64,000 nucleotides of DNA from Bacillota bacterium (GTDB lineage: Bacteria; Bacillota; Clostridia; Peptostreptococcales; Anaerovoracaceae): assembly GCA_022769485.1 (NCBI GenBank), contig JALEJU010000006.1:62001-126000 (forward strand), in the 5' to 3' direction. Numbering within the stretch: position 1 is the stretch's first letter; each line of letters starts with the position of its first letter. The notes below the pieces were generated by a model. That model saw only the letters and a list, made by a program, of their open reading frames with translations, did not search any database and was not told the DNA's origin. A program made the position numbers and the translations under genes. Of the stretch, positions 25,801 through 34,617 are shown in pieces.

Positions 25801-26322
25801 TTAAAACAATATGATTGCGCCTGCCGCAGACACCGCTATATACAGCCCCTGATACACCTTCCCCTTACTGCCCCGCTCTATTTCGGCCTCTTCTATATGC
25901 TCTCTCAAAAGCCGGTGCATTTCCGAAAAAAACGGCTTTTGGTATTCAAAATCCGTTTTTCCTAAAACTTTTCCAAATCCTGTTAAAAGTTCCATGTCCG
26001 ACGGTGAAAAAGACGCGGTGTTTTCACCGTAAATAAACCCGGCAGCGTCCCGCCAAATGTCCTCAAAATCCGCGCCGGGATTTTCTTCCATGCCTTCAGA
26101 AACCGCGAAAAAAAAACGTTCCGCTGAATTTTCATTTCTTTTTCCTACTCTGCGAAATACCAAAAGCAAAGAATCTCTTCGGTACCCCATTTCACTTTCC
26201 ACACGATTTAGGCACATGGCTAAATCCCGAAGGTTCAGAACCCGGTTCTCATAAGACCGGCTTTTCAGATACCCGGCAGCCATTCCCGATAAAATCATCA
26301 TCAAACATAAAACAATTTTCAT
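25801..26322 (-). CDS. spoIIIAB: Stage III sporulation protein AB
   Basis: 173 aa. N-terminal membrane helix ('VLCLMMILSGMAAGYL'), a helical body with 'LRDLAMCLNRVESEMGYRRD' and a C-terminal helix ending 'YIAVSAAGAIILF'. Resembles GspF/PilC-type membrane proteins of type II/IV secretion systems and partners the SpoIIIAA ATPase. Overlaps spoIIIAA by 4 bp (ATGA-type junction). Confidence 0.94.
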   Translation of the reverse strand: MKIVLCLMMILSGMAAGYLKSRSYENRVLNLRDLAMCLNRVESEMGYRRDSLLLVFRRVGKRNENSAERFFFAVSEGMEENPGADFEDIWRDAAGFIYGENTASFSPSDMELLTGFGKVLGKTDFEYQKPFFSEMHRLLREHIEEAEIERGSKGKVYQGLYIAVSAAGAIILF

Positions 26323-27293
26323 CCGGTTTTCCCCCGTAAAACACTCGCCGATGCAGAATAGATCACGTTCCGTACTTCCTTATACGTCGATCCGCCTTCC
26401 TGCAAACTGCGCCCTTCTCCGTCTGTAATTGCAGCAACCGTTCCGATTTTCGGGCGGCTGCTGAGATATAGGATACGCTGAAAACCGCCTTTCCGAACAA
26501 AGTCTCCCATAGAAGACCGCAGCAGATCTTGCCGGCTTGTTCCATGTATGGTCGTCAAAAGTCCGGTACCTGCGCACAAAGCGGTTTTAACCGCATCCAA
26601 ATCTTCCTCCTTGCCGATTTCATCCGTAGCCACAATATCCGGAGCCATAGCGCGAACCAACATAAGAATTCCCGCGCTCTTCGGGCATCGATCCAATACA
26701 TCTGTCCGCATTCCCAAATCAAACCCACGTATTCCGGCCGTGATTCCCGCGATTTCCGAACGTTCATCCACTACCCCTACCCGAAATCCAAGATCGGAAA
26801 GATTCCGTATGAAATCGCGTAAAAGCGTTGTTTTTCCGCATTTAGGCGGAGAGACGATTACCGTATGCAGAAAGGCTCCGTTTTCATCCAGAAGCAAAGG
26901 CACCAGTTTATCTGAAATTCCTCTCCACTCCCTGCATATCCGAATATTTAGTGAAGAAATTTCTTTTATGCTTTTTACCTGACCATGCTCGGTCACCGCT
27001 CTTCCGCATACCCCTACCCGATGTCCGCCTTCAATGGTCAAAAATCCGGCGGCAAGATCCTCCTGGCAGGAATAAGCGGAATAATCGGAAAGGCGGTTAC
27101 ATATCTGTTCAATCTCTGCCTGGGTTAAAATGCGTCTTTTTTCCGTAATCAGTTCATATTCTTTTCCTCCGCTGTAAAGCAGCATGGGACGTCCTTCTGT
27201 AAGGCGGACTTCTTCCAGATCTTTTAAAATTTCACAAGGAAGCCTTCTCATAGCTAAACTGATATCCGATGGAAGCTTTGAAATCCAATTCAT
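26319..27293 (-). CDS. spoIIIAA: Stage III sporulation protein AA (ATPase)
   Basis: 324 aa from the ATG at 27293, eight bases after GGAGG. A GTG three codons upstream overlaps the ribosome binding site itself and is unlikely. Walker A 'VSPPKCGKTTLLRD' near 150, Walker B/'ASCE' region 'APDIVATDEIGKEEDLDAV' near 215, and 'TTIHGTSRQDLL' near 250 give a GspE/VirB11-like secretion ATPase. It energises the SpoIIIA channel from the mother-cell cytoplasm. First gene of the operon. Confidence 0.95.
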   Translation of the reverse strand: MNWISKLPSDISLAMRRLPCEILKDLEEVRLTEGRPMLLYSGGKEYELITEKRRILTQAEIEQICNRLSDYSAYSCQEDLAAGFLTIEGGHRVGVCGRAVTEHGQVKSIKEISSLNIRICREWRGISDKLVPLLLDENGAFLHTVIVSPPKCGKTTLLRDFIRNLSDLGFRVGVVDERSEIAGITAGIRGFDLGMRTDVLDRCPKSAGILMLVRAMAPDIVATDEIGKEEDLDAVKTALCAGTGLLTTIHGTSRQDLLRSSMGDFVRKGGFQRILYLSSRPKIGTVAAITDGEGRSLQEGGSTYKEVRNVIYSASASVLRGKTG

Positions 27294-27325
27294 ATTTTTC
27301 ACCTCCCATACATTCTATTCAGCCT

Positions 27326-27345
27326 GTCCGAAATAAGACCCGGAC
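27326..27345 (-). other. Small hairpin in the spoIIIA leader region
   Basis: GTCCG (27326-27330) pairs with CGGAC (27341-27345). It lies between the strong terminator of the nad operon and the spoIIIAA ribosome binding site. No clear sigmaE promoter could be identified by eye in the same interval. Confidence 0.35.
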
Positions 27346-27349
27346 AAGC

Positions 27350-27385
27350 AAAAAAAAGAAACGGCCGCAGATAAAATCTGCAGCC
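27350..27385 (-). terminator. Strong terminator of the nadABC-niaR operon
   Basis: A 10-bp stem (27363-27372 with 27376-27385, one G-U pair in the RNA) is followed in the leftward direction by a U-rich run from 27362 to 27350. It separates the nad operon from spoIIIA. Confidence 0.8.
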
Positions 27386-27419
27386 GCAGCCAAAATAATT
27401 TTTAAAATCTGTAATGCAA

Positions 27420-27457
27420 ACAGCAACGGAGGAGCTTCTTTCTCCCCGCTGCTGTTT
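27420..27457 (-). terminator. First hairpin after niaR
   Basis: An imperfect long stem (7-bp base AACAGCA/TGCTGTT plus inner GGAG/CTCC) lies only about 10 bp after the niaR stop, followed by TTTGC. It may be an initial weak terminator ahead of the stronger one at 27350-27385. Confidence 0.5.
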
Positions 27458-27465
27458 TGATATAT

Positions 27466-27978
27466 TCAAATTTCCGGAACAATATAGTTTCTTTCACCAA
27501 GAGCATCGCCTATTTTGTCAAGAATCTCTTCAGAATCCGCACGAACGGTATGATAGTGGTATCCACCGGTAATATTCATCAGTTCTGTAGATTCACCGAT
27601 TCGAACACCCTCAATAAACTGTTTTACATGAAGCCTTGAAAAAATATTAAGTTTAGCTTCAATCTTACCATATACCTTGTGCCATACAAAAACATCCACA
27701 ACGGTACCGCCAAGATCTACAATGCAGTTAAGCTCATCCTCGGTCTGTTCGGTGGTGTGACGAACTTTAAAGACACGCTGAGCAAGCGGTGTCCCTTGTA
27801 CAATGTATCCCTGATGCGTCGAAAGAATATCATATCCTAAAGCCTTTAAGACTGTAATATCCTGCACAATGATCTGCCTGGAAACACCGAACCGAGCGGA
27901 CAACTCTCCGCCCGATACCGTTTTTTGTTGAGACATCAGAAATGTAATGATTTCTTTTCTTCTTTCTTCAGCCTTCAT
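27466..27978 (-). CDS. niaR: NiaR-type NAD biosynthesis repressor (HTH + 3H domain)
   Basis: 170 aa. N-terminal winged helix (~5-60: 'GGELSARFGVSRQIIVQDITVLKALGYDI' region) and C-terminal 3H domain (~70-170) with the three characteristic His positions in 'VRHTTEQ', 'VWHKVYG' and 'GGYHYHTV'. In Firmicutes and Thermotogae NiaR binds nicotinic acid and represses NAD synthesis or niacin uptake genes. Being the last gene of nadABC, it should autoregulate through the operon promoter at 31063-31106. ATG after AAAGGGGTG. Confidence 0.92.
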   Translation of the reverse strand: MKAEERRKEIITFLMSQQKTVSGGELSARFGVSRQIIVQDITVLKALGYDILSTHQGYIVQGTPLAQRVFKVRHTTEQTEDELNCIVDLGGTVVDVFVWHKVYGKIEAKLNIFSRLHVKQFIEGVRIGESTELMNITGGYHYHTVRADSEEILDKIGDALGERNYIVPEI

Positions 27979-27990
27979 GAATTCACCCCT

Positions 27991-28842
27991 TTATACAGCG
28001 TGAAGATTTTTAAGCGACAGATCTAAAATAGGCGAAGAATGGGTCAACGCTCCGCTGGATATATAGTCTACACCGATATCTGTAAGTTTCGCGACATTTT
28101 CTTTTGTCACATTACCGCTGCACTCGATTTCGGCTTTACCTGCTGCAAGTCTTACCGCTTCCTTCATATCCTCAACGCTCATATTATCAAGCATAATGAT
28201 ATCCGCGCCGGCCTCCAGCGCTTCTTTCAGCATATCGATGTTTTCAACCTCAACCTCGATTTTACGAACAAAGGGCGCATATTCTTTTGCCATTTTGACA
28301 GCCTCTTTAACACCGCCGGCTGCTCCGATATGATTATCCTTTAAAAGAATACCGTCACTCAAATTAAATCTATGATTATACCCGCCGCCTACTTTCACGG
28401 CATACTTTTCAAACACACGCATGTTGGGCGTAGTTTTTCTCGTATCAAGCAGTTTCGTTTTGCTGCCTTTTAAAAGGTCTGCAATAGAACGGGTATAGGT
28501 TGCAATGCCGCTCATTCGCTGCAAAAAATTAAGAGCTGTGCGTTCGCCGGAAAGCAGCACACGAATATCTCCGTGCACTACACCGAGCTTTTCACCCTTT
28601 TTCACGGTATCACCGTCTTTACAGAAGAACGTAATCTCGGTGTCCTTATCCAAAAGCTCAAATACCCTTTTGAAGACCTCAAGTCCGGCGATTACGCCGT
28701 CTTCCTTGCAGATCAGTTCAACTTCGCCCATCCGGAAGTCGCGCATAACCGAATTTGTGGTAATGTCCTCGCTGGTGATATCCTCTCTTAAAGCGCTGAG
28801 AATCGCCTCGTCTGCTTTTGTTCGCATAGTGATATTATTCAC
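27991..28842 (-). CDS. nadC: Quinolinate phosphoribosyltransferase (decarboxylating)
   Basis: 283 aa from a GTG start (AAGGAG 9 nt upstream) overlapping the nadB stop by 8 bp. Family motifs: 'ALNFLQRMSGIAT' (~100), 'LLDTRKTTPNMRVFEKYAVKVGGGYNHR' region (~135-160), 'LKDNHIG', 'IEVEVENIDM' and 'IMLDNMS'. Converts quinolinate and PRPP to nicotinate mononucleotide, the third step of de novo NAD synthesis. Confidence 0.97.
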   Translation of the reverse strand: MNNITMRTKADEAILSALREDITSEDITTNSVMRDFRMGEVELICKEDGVIAGLEVFKRVFELLDKDTEITFFCKDGDTVKKGEKLGVVHGDIRVLLSGERTALNFLQRMSGIATYTRSIADLLKGSKTKLLDTRKTTPNMRVFEKYAVKVGGGYNHRFNLSDGILLKDNHIGAAGGVKEAVKMAKEYAPFVRKIEVEVENIDMLKEALEAGADIIMLDNMSVEDMKEAVRLAAGKAEIECSGNVTKENVAKLTDIGVDYISSGALTHSSPILDLSLKNLHAV

Positions 28843-30109
28843 GGCTTTGTTTCTCCTTTTCTATTGCTGCCAAAACAGCCTGTTTATATTTTTCCTGATA
28901 CCCGTCATACTTTGATGTATCTACTGTGGTTTCGGTACACATTGCCATCTCTGTGTAGCCGGACATTATGTGCCGTGCGGCTCGTTTGGAAAAAACCAGA
29001 CTCTCCAGCAGTGAATTACTCGCCAGACGATTTCGCCCGTGCACACCGTTGCAGGCGGTTTCTCCCACAGCATACAGACGGTTCATAGATGTTTTACTAT
29101 ATCTGTCAACATCAATTCCACCCATAAAATAATGCTGGGAAGGAACTACCGGAATACTTTCTTTGGTCACATCGTACCCTTCATCAAGACAGTGCCGGTA
29201 GATATGCGGAAAATGGCTTTTGATTTCTTCATCGGGTATAGCTGCCAAAGACAGCCAGACATGCTTTGAGCCCTCTCTTTTCATTTCTTCAAAGATAGCG
29301 TTTGCCACAACATCGCGAGGCAGAAGTTCGTTTACAAACCGCTCTCCCTTGGAATTCAAAAGCACCGCACCTTCACCGCGCACCGACTCGGAAATGAGAA
29401 ATTCCCTTCCGCGCTTCTTAGTATAAAGGGTGGTTGGATGTATCTGTATGTAATCAATATGCTGCAGCTTGATTCCGTATTTCAGCGCCAAAGCCAACGC
29501 ATCACCGGTCAGATGACGGTAATTGGTAGAGTGTTCAAACAGACCTCCGATACCGCCGGTTGCAAGAACCGTGTAATCGGCATAAATGCTTGTATAATTT
29601 CCCCCAAGATCATGACCGATAATTCCACAGCAACTGTTGTCCTCGCAAATCAAATCCACCATGGTGAAATTTTCAATCAACGTAACATTTTTACGATTTT
29701 TTGCTGTTTCCAGCAAATGCGAAGTGATTTCTTTTCCGGTTTCATCTTCGTGGAATAGAATCCGGGGTCTTGAGTGGGCGCCCTCGCGGGTGTATGTGAA
29801 TTCCTCGCCGTCCCTTTCAAAGCAAACACCAAACGATACCAGATCGTTTATAACCTCCCTAGAGGAACGGATCATGATTTCCACAGAATCGGGATTGTTT
29901 TCGTAGTGTCCGGCACGCATGGTATCTTCATAAAAGGCGGTGTAATCATCTTCGTCACGAAGTACGCAGATACCGCCTTGTGCCAGATAAGAGTCGCTTT
30001 TAGAAGCCTCGTCCTTCGTTACAACAACGATGTTTTTATCTTTCGGCAGATTCAGCGCGCAGTAAAGCCCCGCGACACCGCAGCCGACAATAATAATATC
30101 TGTTTTCAT
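28835..30109 (-). CDS. nadB: L-aspartate oxidase
   Basis: 424 aa, somewhat shorter than E. coli NadB (540) because the C-terminal helical domain is reduced, which is common in clostridia. FAD-binding 'VGCGVAGLYCALNL' at the start, 'YLAQGGICV' , 'HSRPRILFHEDETGKE' with active-site residues, 'IHPTTLY' and 'GGIDVDRY ... LYAVGETACNGVHGRNRLASNSLLE' region (~330-370). It oxidises aspartate to iminoaspartate, which NadA uses at once; in anaerobes fumarate is the likely electron acceptor. Starts 6 bp after nadA. Confidence 0.96.
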   Translation of the reverse strand: MKTDIIIVGCGVAGLYCALNLPKDKNIVVVTKDEASKSDSYLAQGGICVLRDEDDYTAFYEDTMRAGHYENNPDSVEIMIRSSREVINDLVSFGVCFERDGEEFTYTREGAHSRPRILFHEDETGKEITSHLLETAKNRKNVTLIENFTMVDLICEDNSCCGIIGHDLGGNYTSIYADYTVLATGGIGGLFEHSTNYRHLTGDALALALKYGIKLQHIDYIQIHPTTLYTKKRGREFLISESVRGEGAVLLNSKGERFVNELLPRDVVANAIFEEMKREGSKHVWLSLAAIPDEEIKSHFPHIYRHCLDEGYDVTKESIPVVPSQHYFMGGIDVDRYSKTSMNRLYAVGETACNGVHGRNRLASNSLLESLVFSKRAARHIMSGYTEMAMCTETTVDTSKYDGYQEKYKQAVLAAIEKEKQSRE

Positions 30110-30115
30110 AATTCT

Positions 30116-31015
30116 TTATTTTGCAAGCTCCAACATTCTGTCAAGAGGGATGAGTGCTTTTCGGCGCACATCCTCGCTTATTTCTACGGTGTTTGTTTCA
30201 TTCATCAAGCAAGTGAGAACGTTTTCCAGAGAATTCAGTTTCATATCGCGGCAGCAAGGACACGGTGCCGGAAAATAAAAATGCTTATCGGGGTTATCAG
30301 CTTTTAACCGGTATGCGATACCGTTTTCGGTGCATATAATGAATTCATCAGAATTGCTGTTCTTTGCAAAATCGATAATCCCCGCAGTGCTGCCGATATA
30401 ATCAGACAATGCAAGAACGCCTTTCTCACATTCGGGGTGGGACAGTACAAGCGCATCGGGATGCTTGCCCTTTTCGGCCTGAAGCTGCTGCGCTGAAATG
30501 CCGGCATGGATCGGGCAGCACCCGTCGTTGAAAATAAAATTCTTTTCCGGAACCTGCTCTGCCACATGTCTTCCAAGATTGCCATCCGGTATGAAGAAAA
30601 TATTTTTATTCGACAGCGCCTTTACGATTTTTACAGCGTTTGAAGAGGTTACACAAACATCACTCCGGCATTTTAATTCAGCCGTCGAATTGATATAGCA
30701 AACAACAGCAAGATCATCGTATTGCCGACGTATCTCATCAATTTTCCCGGTTGACGCCATATGCGCCATCGGACAGTCGGCAGACATATCCGGCATTAAA
30801 ACCTTCTTATCGGGGCTGAGTATCTTTGCGCTCTCGCCCATAAAAGAAACACCGCAGAATACGATAATATCCGCCATACTCTGCTTTGCAATTTTGGCCA
30901 GATAGAAGGAGTCTCCCACATAGTCTGCAATTTCCTGAACATCGCCGGGCACATAGTAGTGAGCCAGAATGACGGCGTTTTTTTCTCGTTTCAACTGTTC
31001 GATTTGCTCTTTCAT
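30116..31015 (-). CDS. nadA: Quinolinate synthase
   Basis: 299 aa. 'VILAHYYVPGDVQEIADYVGDS' region (~15-36), 'IVFCGVSFMGESAKIL' with the first cluster Cys, 'VTSSNAV' preceded by a second Cys, and 'PCPCCRDMKLN' with the last. These ligate the [4Fe-4S] cluster needed to condense iminoaspartate and dihydroxyacetone phosphate. First gene of nadA-nadB-nadC-niaR, behind a consensus promoter and candidate repressor site. Confidence 0.97.
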   Translation of the reverse strand: MKEQIEQLKREKNAVILAHYYVPGDVQEIADYVGDSFYLAKIAKQSMADIIVFCGVSFMGESAKILSPDKKVLMPDMSADCPMAHMASTGKIDEIRRQYDDLAVVCYINSTAELKCRSDVCVTSSNAVKIVKALSNKNIFFIPDGNLGRHVAEQVPEKNFIFNDGCCPIHAGISAQQLQAEKGKHPDALVLSHPECEKGVLALSDYIGSTAGIIDFAKNSNSDEFIICTENGIAYRLKADNPDKHFYFPAPCPCCRDMKLNSLENVLTCLMNETNTVEISEDVRRKALIPLDRMLELAK

Positions 31016-31062
31016 AATTACCTTTCCTTAATCTTAATGTGACTGCCGCGTATATCCCGCAC

Positions 31063-31106
31063 ATTATACTACTTCACTTTATATCTGTCAAGTTATCTGT
31101 AAAGTT
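31063..31106 (-). promoter_or_regulatory. nadA promoter with tandem-repeat operator (candidate NiaR site)
   Basis: On the minus strand TTGACA (31091-31086), a 17-bp spacer and TATAAT (31068-31063) form a full consensus sigmaA promoter. Two 12-bp direct repeats, 31083-31094 and 31095-31106, differ at one base (minus strand AACTTnACAGAT) and overlap the -35. With niaR as the operon's last gene, they are the best candidate operator. Binding by NiaR is inference. Confidence 0.7.
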
Positions 31107-31123
31107 TGTCGCGGAGAATGTGT

Positions 31124-31162
31124 AAAAATAACAGCAGCGGCAAGGATTTTTCCCTGCCGCTG
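31124..31162 (-). terminator. Terminator after glyS
   Basis: An 8-bp stem CAGCGGCA/TGCCGCTG (31135-31142 with 31155-31162) with a partly paired loop is followed leftward by TTATTTTT (from 31131 to 31124). Confidence 0.6.
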
Positions 31163-31278
31163 ACAGTGTGAAATCGTATAAAAAAGGATAAGGTAACCAA
31201 CCCGCAAAGATCCTTTATTCTCAACAATTTCAGGGGATTTCATTAACGTCCGGCAACCGGCGATAATACTTTCGAAAT

Positions 31279-32682
31279 TTAGAATACCAGCTTTTCTTCG
31301 ATATATCCTCTTAAATCCGCAATAGGAATGCGAGTCTGCTCCATGGTGTCACGGTCGCGAACAGTCACGCAGCCGTCGGTTTCGGTTTCAAAATCAACGG
31401 TAATGCAGTACGGCGTTCCGATTTCGTCTTCCCGGCGATACCGCTTGCCGATAGATCCGGCTGCGTCGTAGTCCACCATAAAGTATTTGGATAATTCTTC
31501 ATGGATGGCTTCCGCCTGTTCGCCGAGCTTTTTGCTGAGAGGCAGAACCGCTGCCTTGTACGGAGCTAACGCAGGATGGAAGCGAAGAACCACTCTCTTG
31601 TCCTCTTTCCCTTTATCGTCCGTTAAAACTTCTTCATCATATGCGTTGCAGAGGAAAGCCAATGTAACACGATCCGCCCCCAAAGACGGTTCAATACAAT
31701 ACGGAACATACTTTTCATTGGTCTCCGGATCCAAATAACTCATATCCTGACCCGAATGTTCCATATGCTGCTTTAAATCAAAGTCGGTACGGTCTGCAAT
31801 CCCCCACAACTCGCCCCATCCGAAGGGGAAGAGAAATTCAATATCCGTAGTAGCATTGCTGTAATGGGACAGCTCTTCCGGGTCGTGATCACGAAGACGA
31901 ATTACATCGTCGGTCAACCCCAGAGCGCGCAGCCAATTTACACAATATTCTTTCCAATAGTTAAACCATTCCAAATCGCTTCCCGGCTTACAGAAAAATT
32001 CCAGTTCCATCTGCTCAAATTCCCGGGTCCGGAATGTAAAATTTCCCGGCGTAATTTCGTTGCGGAAAGATTTGCCGATCTGTCCGATTCCGAAAGGAAT
32101 CTTTTTTCTGGAAGTTCTCGCCACGTTTTTAAAATCTACAAAGATACCCTGTGCGGTTTCCGGGCGAAGAAACAATTCCGCTTTGCTGTCTTCGGTTACT
32201 CCCTGGAATGTTTTAAACATAAGGTTGAATTGACGAATGGAAGTAAAATTACTTTTACCGCACTCCGGACAGGGGATTTCTTTTTCCGCAATATAGCTTT
32301 CCAGCTTTTCATTGCCCCAGCCATCTACGGTAACCTGTTCTCCGGTAGTTTCTTTTATGTAATCCTCCACGATTTTATCCGCACGGAATCTCGCTTTACA
32401 TTCTTTGCAGTCAATCAGCGGATCCGCGAATCCGCCCACATGGCCGGAAGCCACCCATGTTTTTGGGTTCATCAGGATTGCGGCATCCAGTCCTACGTTG
32501 TACTTGGACTCCTGAATAAATTTTTTCCACCAGGCTTTTTTTACATTGTTCTTCAGTTCAACGCCGATGGGACCGTAATCCCAGGTGTTCGCCAAGCCGC
32601 CGTAAATTTCAGATCCCGGGTACACAAACCCTCTGGATTTTGCAAGAGCAACGATTACATCTAAAGTAATATCTTTCTTCAT
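31279..32682 (-). CDS. glyS: Glycyl-tRNA synthetase (dimeric type)
   Basis: 467 aa single-chain class II synthetase of the alpha2 type (GlyQS). '[33 protein letters not shown]' region is the family start; '[20 protein letters not shown]' and the zinc-type '[12 protein letters not shown] ... CPECGKSNF' insertion follow (~90-140). Motif 2 '[30 protein letters not shown]' and motif 3 '[14 protein letters not shown]' are clear. In Bacillus-type genomes the two-subunit GlyQ/GlyS sits after recO; here the dimeric type is downstream of recO with a DUF4342 gene between. No T-box leader fits in the 113-bp gap upstream. Confidence 0.96.
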   Translation of the reverse strand: MKKDITLDVIVALAKSRGFVYPGSEIYGGLANTWDYGPIGVELKNNVKKAWWKKFIQESKYNVGLDAAILMNPKTWVASGHVGGFADPLIDCKECKARFRADKIVEDYIKETTGEQVTVDGWGNEKLESYIAEKEIPCPECGKSNFTSIRQFNLMFKTFQGVTEDSKAELFLRPETAQGIFVDFKNVARTSRKKIPFGIGQIGKSFRNEITPGNFTFRTREFEQMELEFFCKPGSDLEWFNYWKEYCVNWLRALGLTDDVIRLRDHDPEELSHYSNATTDIEFLFPFGWGELWGIADRTDFDLKQHMEHSGQDMSYLDPETNEKYVPYCIEPSLGADRVTLAFLCNAYDEEVLTDDKGKEDKRVVLRFHPALAPYKAAVLPLSKKLGEQAEAIHEELSKYFMVDYDAAGSIGKRYRREDEIGTPYCITVDFETETDGCVTVRDRDTMEQTRIPIADLRGYIEEKLVF

Positions 32683-32723
32683 TTTCTTCCCGCCATTCTA
32701 TACTTAAAATTTAATAATACAAC

Positions 32724-32750
32724 AGAGCCCTGTCCAAAGGGCAGGACTCT
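32724..32750 (-). terminator. Hairpin after the DUF4342 gene
   Basis: Imperfect stem AGAG-C-CCTG with CAGG-A-CTCT, followed leftward by TGTTGTATTATT. A moderate terminator between the DUF4342 gene and glyS. Confidence 0.5.
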
Positions 32751-32795
32751 TTACGATTCTTAATCAACTAAAAATAATTCTTACAGCTTCTGTTT

Positions 32796-33500
32796 CTATT
32801 TTTCTTCGTCTTTTTCCCGTGTACCGCAACAACAGCAGCTTTCCTCTGCTTCATCTTCGTCGTCATCTTCTTCGAAACATTCGCCCCAGTCATCGCTGCA
32901 CCCGCAGCCGCAGTTTTCATCATATTCGCAGCAGTCGCAATCGCAGTCGTAATCATCGAAATCATCGTCATTTTTACGGCTTACTTTACCCAGAGCGTCC
33001 TCTGCCTTCGCCTTCACATTTTCATATACGTCCACGCTCTTAATTTTCACTTCATCAGCAATTACAGAGCTCTTTTCCTTCACATCCTCAAAAGTATCGA
33101 TAGCCATGTCGCTGAGTTCCATTACTTCGCCGTCATCCTTGTACAATTCAATCTTGCACTTTGTACCGAAAGCGGCAATCGTTCCGGCAATCAGCGCCCA
33201 GGGAGCCAAAACGCCGCCGATCACGCCGATATTCACAGGCAGATTCAAAAGAACCTCATCCTCTTTTTTTACAACGATCTTGGAAACATTGCCCTTCTTC
33301 ACCAGTTCTTTTATTTTAGACACTAATTGGGAGCCCTGTGCTCCGATCTTTGATTTCTGCTTGTTATCCGCAGATTCTTCTATGCTGATAATGGCATCCA
33401 CTACGCTGCCATCCGACTCTTCCAGGGCTTCCTTCGCTTGTTTATAGCTGGCGCCGGTTCTGTCTTTCACCAATTCGATCTTTTCCAGTGTAATTTCCAT
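32796..33500 (-). CDS. DUF4342 protein with Cys/Asp/Glu-rich C-terminal tail
   Basis: 234 aa. Residues 1-42 form a UBA/TS-N-like three-helix motif ('LVKDRTGASYKQAKEALEES'). Residues ~55-120 are the DUF4342 core with a glycine-rich hydrophobic hairpin ('LPVNIGVIGGVLAPWALIAG') that could touch the membrane. Residues ~176-234 are an unusual tail in which 12 Cys are spread among Asp and Glu ('DCDCDCCEYDENCGCGC', later 'SCCCCG'). The tail could bind metal (zinc, iron or copper) but this is only inferred from composition. DUF4342 proteins have no assigned function. ATG after AAAGGTGG. Confidence 0.8.
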   Translation of the reverse strand: MEITLEKIELVKDRTGASYKQAKEALEESDGSVVDAIISIEESADNKQKSKIGAQGSQLVSKIKELVKKGNVSKIVVKKEDEVLLNLPVNIGVIGGVLAPWALIAGTIAAFGTKCKIELYKDDGEVMELSDMAIDTFEDVKEKSSVIADEVKIKSVDVYENVKAKAEDALGKVSRKNDDDFDDYDCDCDCCEYDENCGCGCSDDWGECFEEDDDEDEAEESCCCCGTREKDEEK

Positions 33501-33536
33501 AAGATTACCACCTTTCTGCCTTACGCAATCTCCATA

Positions 33537-34310
33537 TTATCCCCTATTTTCGAACATATAATCCGATTGTAAAAGAAACGTCTCGCTTTTTAAATCACTG
33601 ACGTCAAGATGGTAAGCCAGCCAAGACTTTAAAATACGCTCCAATGCGCCTGCCATCCGTTCATCCAAAGCCAGCTTCTCAAGGCCGGCAAGCGGGCGTT
33701 CCGTTAAATATTTAAGTACGTCAATTATACCAAACGAGTCTTCAAAAATCAATCGTTCCTCCGAATTTATACCATTTCTGCAGGTACTGCATACGCAGCC
33801 CCCTTCTTCCACGGAAAAGGCTGTCAGATTTTCCTTTTCCCCGCATAGAACACATCGATTCAATTCAGGCTCGCTTCCTGCGCTTTTAAGAGTTTTTGCC
33901 ATATATGCCAGTGTCAGGGTCTCGTATTTCTGTTTTCTCTTTTCTATCATATCCAGATAATCGGATAATAACAAAAACAGTTCCGGCGCTGCGGCTTCCT
34001 CCGGCAGCAGTTTCTCCGTCAGCTCTACCGCATAAGAAGCCTGAATGTATTTGTCTATGTCTTCTCCGATAGCAAAATGGCTTTGTATTACATCCCCGCC
34101 GTTTAAATAGTATAAATCGCGCTTTTTGTACAGCTCATACCGGCCGTAAACAAAAGGCCGGATCGCAAGAGCGGATTTCTTCTTCCCTTTCTCCGAAATG
34201 TCTGTGCCCGCGCTGATCTTTCCGTATTTTTTGGAAAACAGGAGAATCATCCGGCGTCCGCCCGCAATTTTCAGCTGTTTCAGTATGATTCCTTCCGTAT
34301 CCGTATACAT
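33537..34310 (-). CDS. recO: DNA repair protein RecO
   Basis: 257 aa. N-terminal OB fold ('TEGIILKQLKIAGGRRMILLFSKKYGKIS' region, 5-33) and a helical C-terminal domain with a CxxC-n-CxxC zinc site ('RCVLCGEKENL' and 'GCVCSTCRNG', ~150-185). RecO loads RecA on SSB-covered DNA with RecR. The normal neighbour era lies 3.8 kb upstream, beyond the accessory island. Confidence 0.95.
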   Translation of the reverse strand: MYTDTEGIILKQLKIAGGRRMILLFSKKYGKISAGTDISEKGKKKSALAIRPFVYGRYELYKKRDLYYLNGGDVIQSHFAIGEDIDKYIQASYAVELTEKLLPEEAAAPELFLLLSDYLDMIEKRKQKYETLTLAYMAKTLKSAGSEPELNRCVLCGEKENLTAFSVEEGGCVCSTCRNGINSEERLIFEDSFGIIDVLKYLTERPLAGLEKLALDERMAGALERILKSWLAYHLDVSDLKSETFLLQSDYMFENRG

Positions 34311-34498
34311 AAAAACTACTCGTCCTGTCTATCATCCCTGTAAAATAAATTTCAAACACAATGTAATGGTTTCCTAACGTTTCCCTACTTTTCTAAAACG
34401 TGGTAATATGGCCTTTTTCACTGCTCTAATAAAATTTTTCCCAGTACCCGTTGAGTCATAGATTCAGAATAGGCTTCTGGATACTTTGAAGCAATCAT

Positions 34499-34523
34499 AA
34501 CCCGCCGGCTAAGCCAGCGGGTT
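34499..34523. repeat. Imperfect hairpin near the IS200-type right end
   Basis: AACCCGC ... GCGGGTT arms with inner GGCT/AGCC and one mismatch, about 95 bp past the tnpA stop. It resembles the subterminal hairpins recognised by HUH transposases of the IS200/IS605 group. Short AGCCCT-n-AGGGCT hairpins flank it nearer the gene. Confidence 0.45.
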
Positions 34524-34617
34524 ATGCTAGCCCTAGAAGGGCTTTGAATCAGCCGCATCTCAAGATGCACTGAAACTAGTCACCAACAGCACTGACTTTT
34601 CTACAAGCCCTAAAGGG

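Noticed and set aside
31107-31278. Possible riboswitch or T-box next to glyS
   Set aside because: Only a terminator hairpin at the 3' end of glyS is visible, and the 113 bp upstream of glyS contains no T-box motif.
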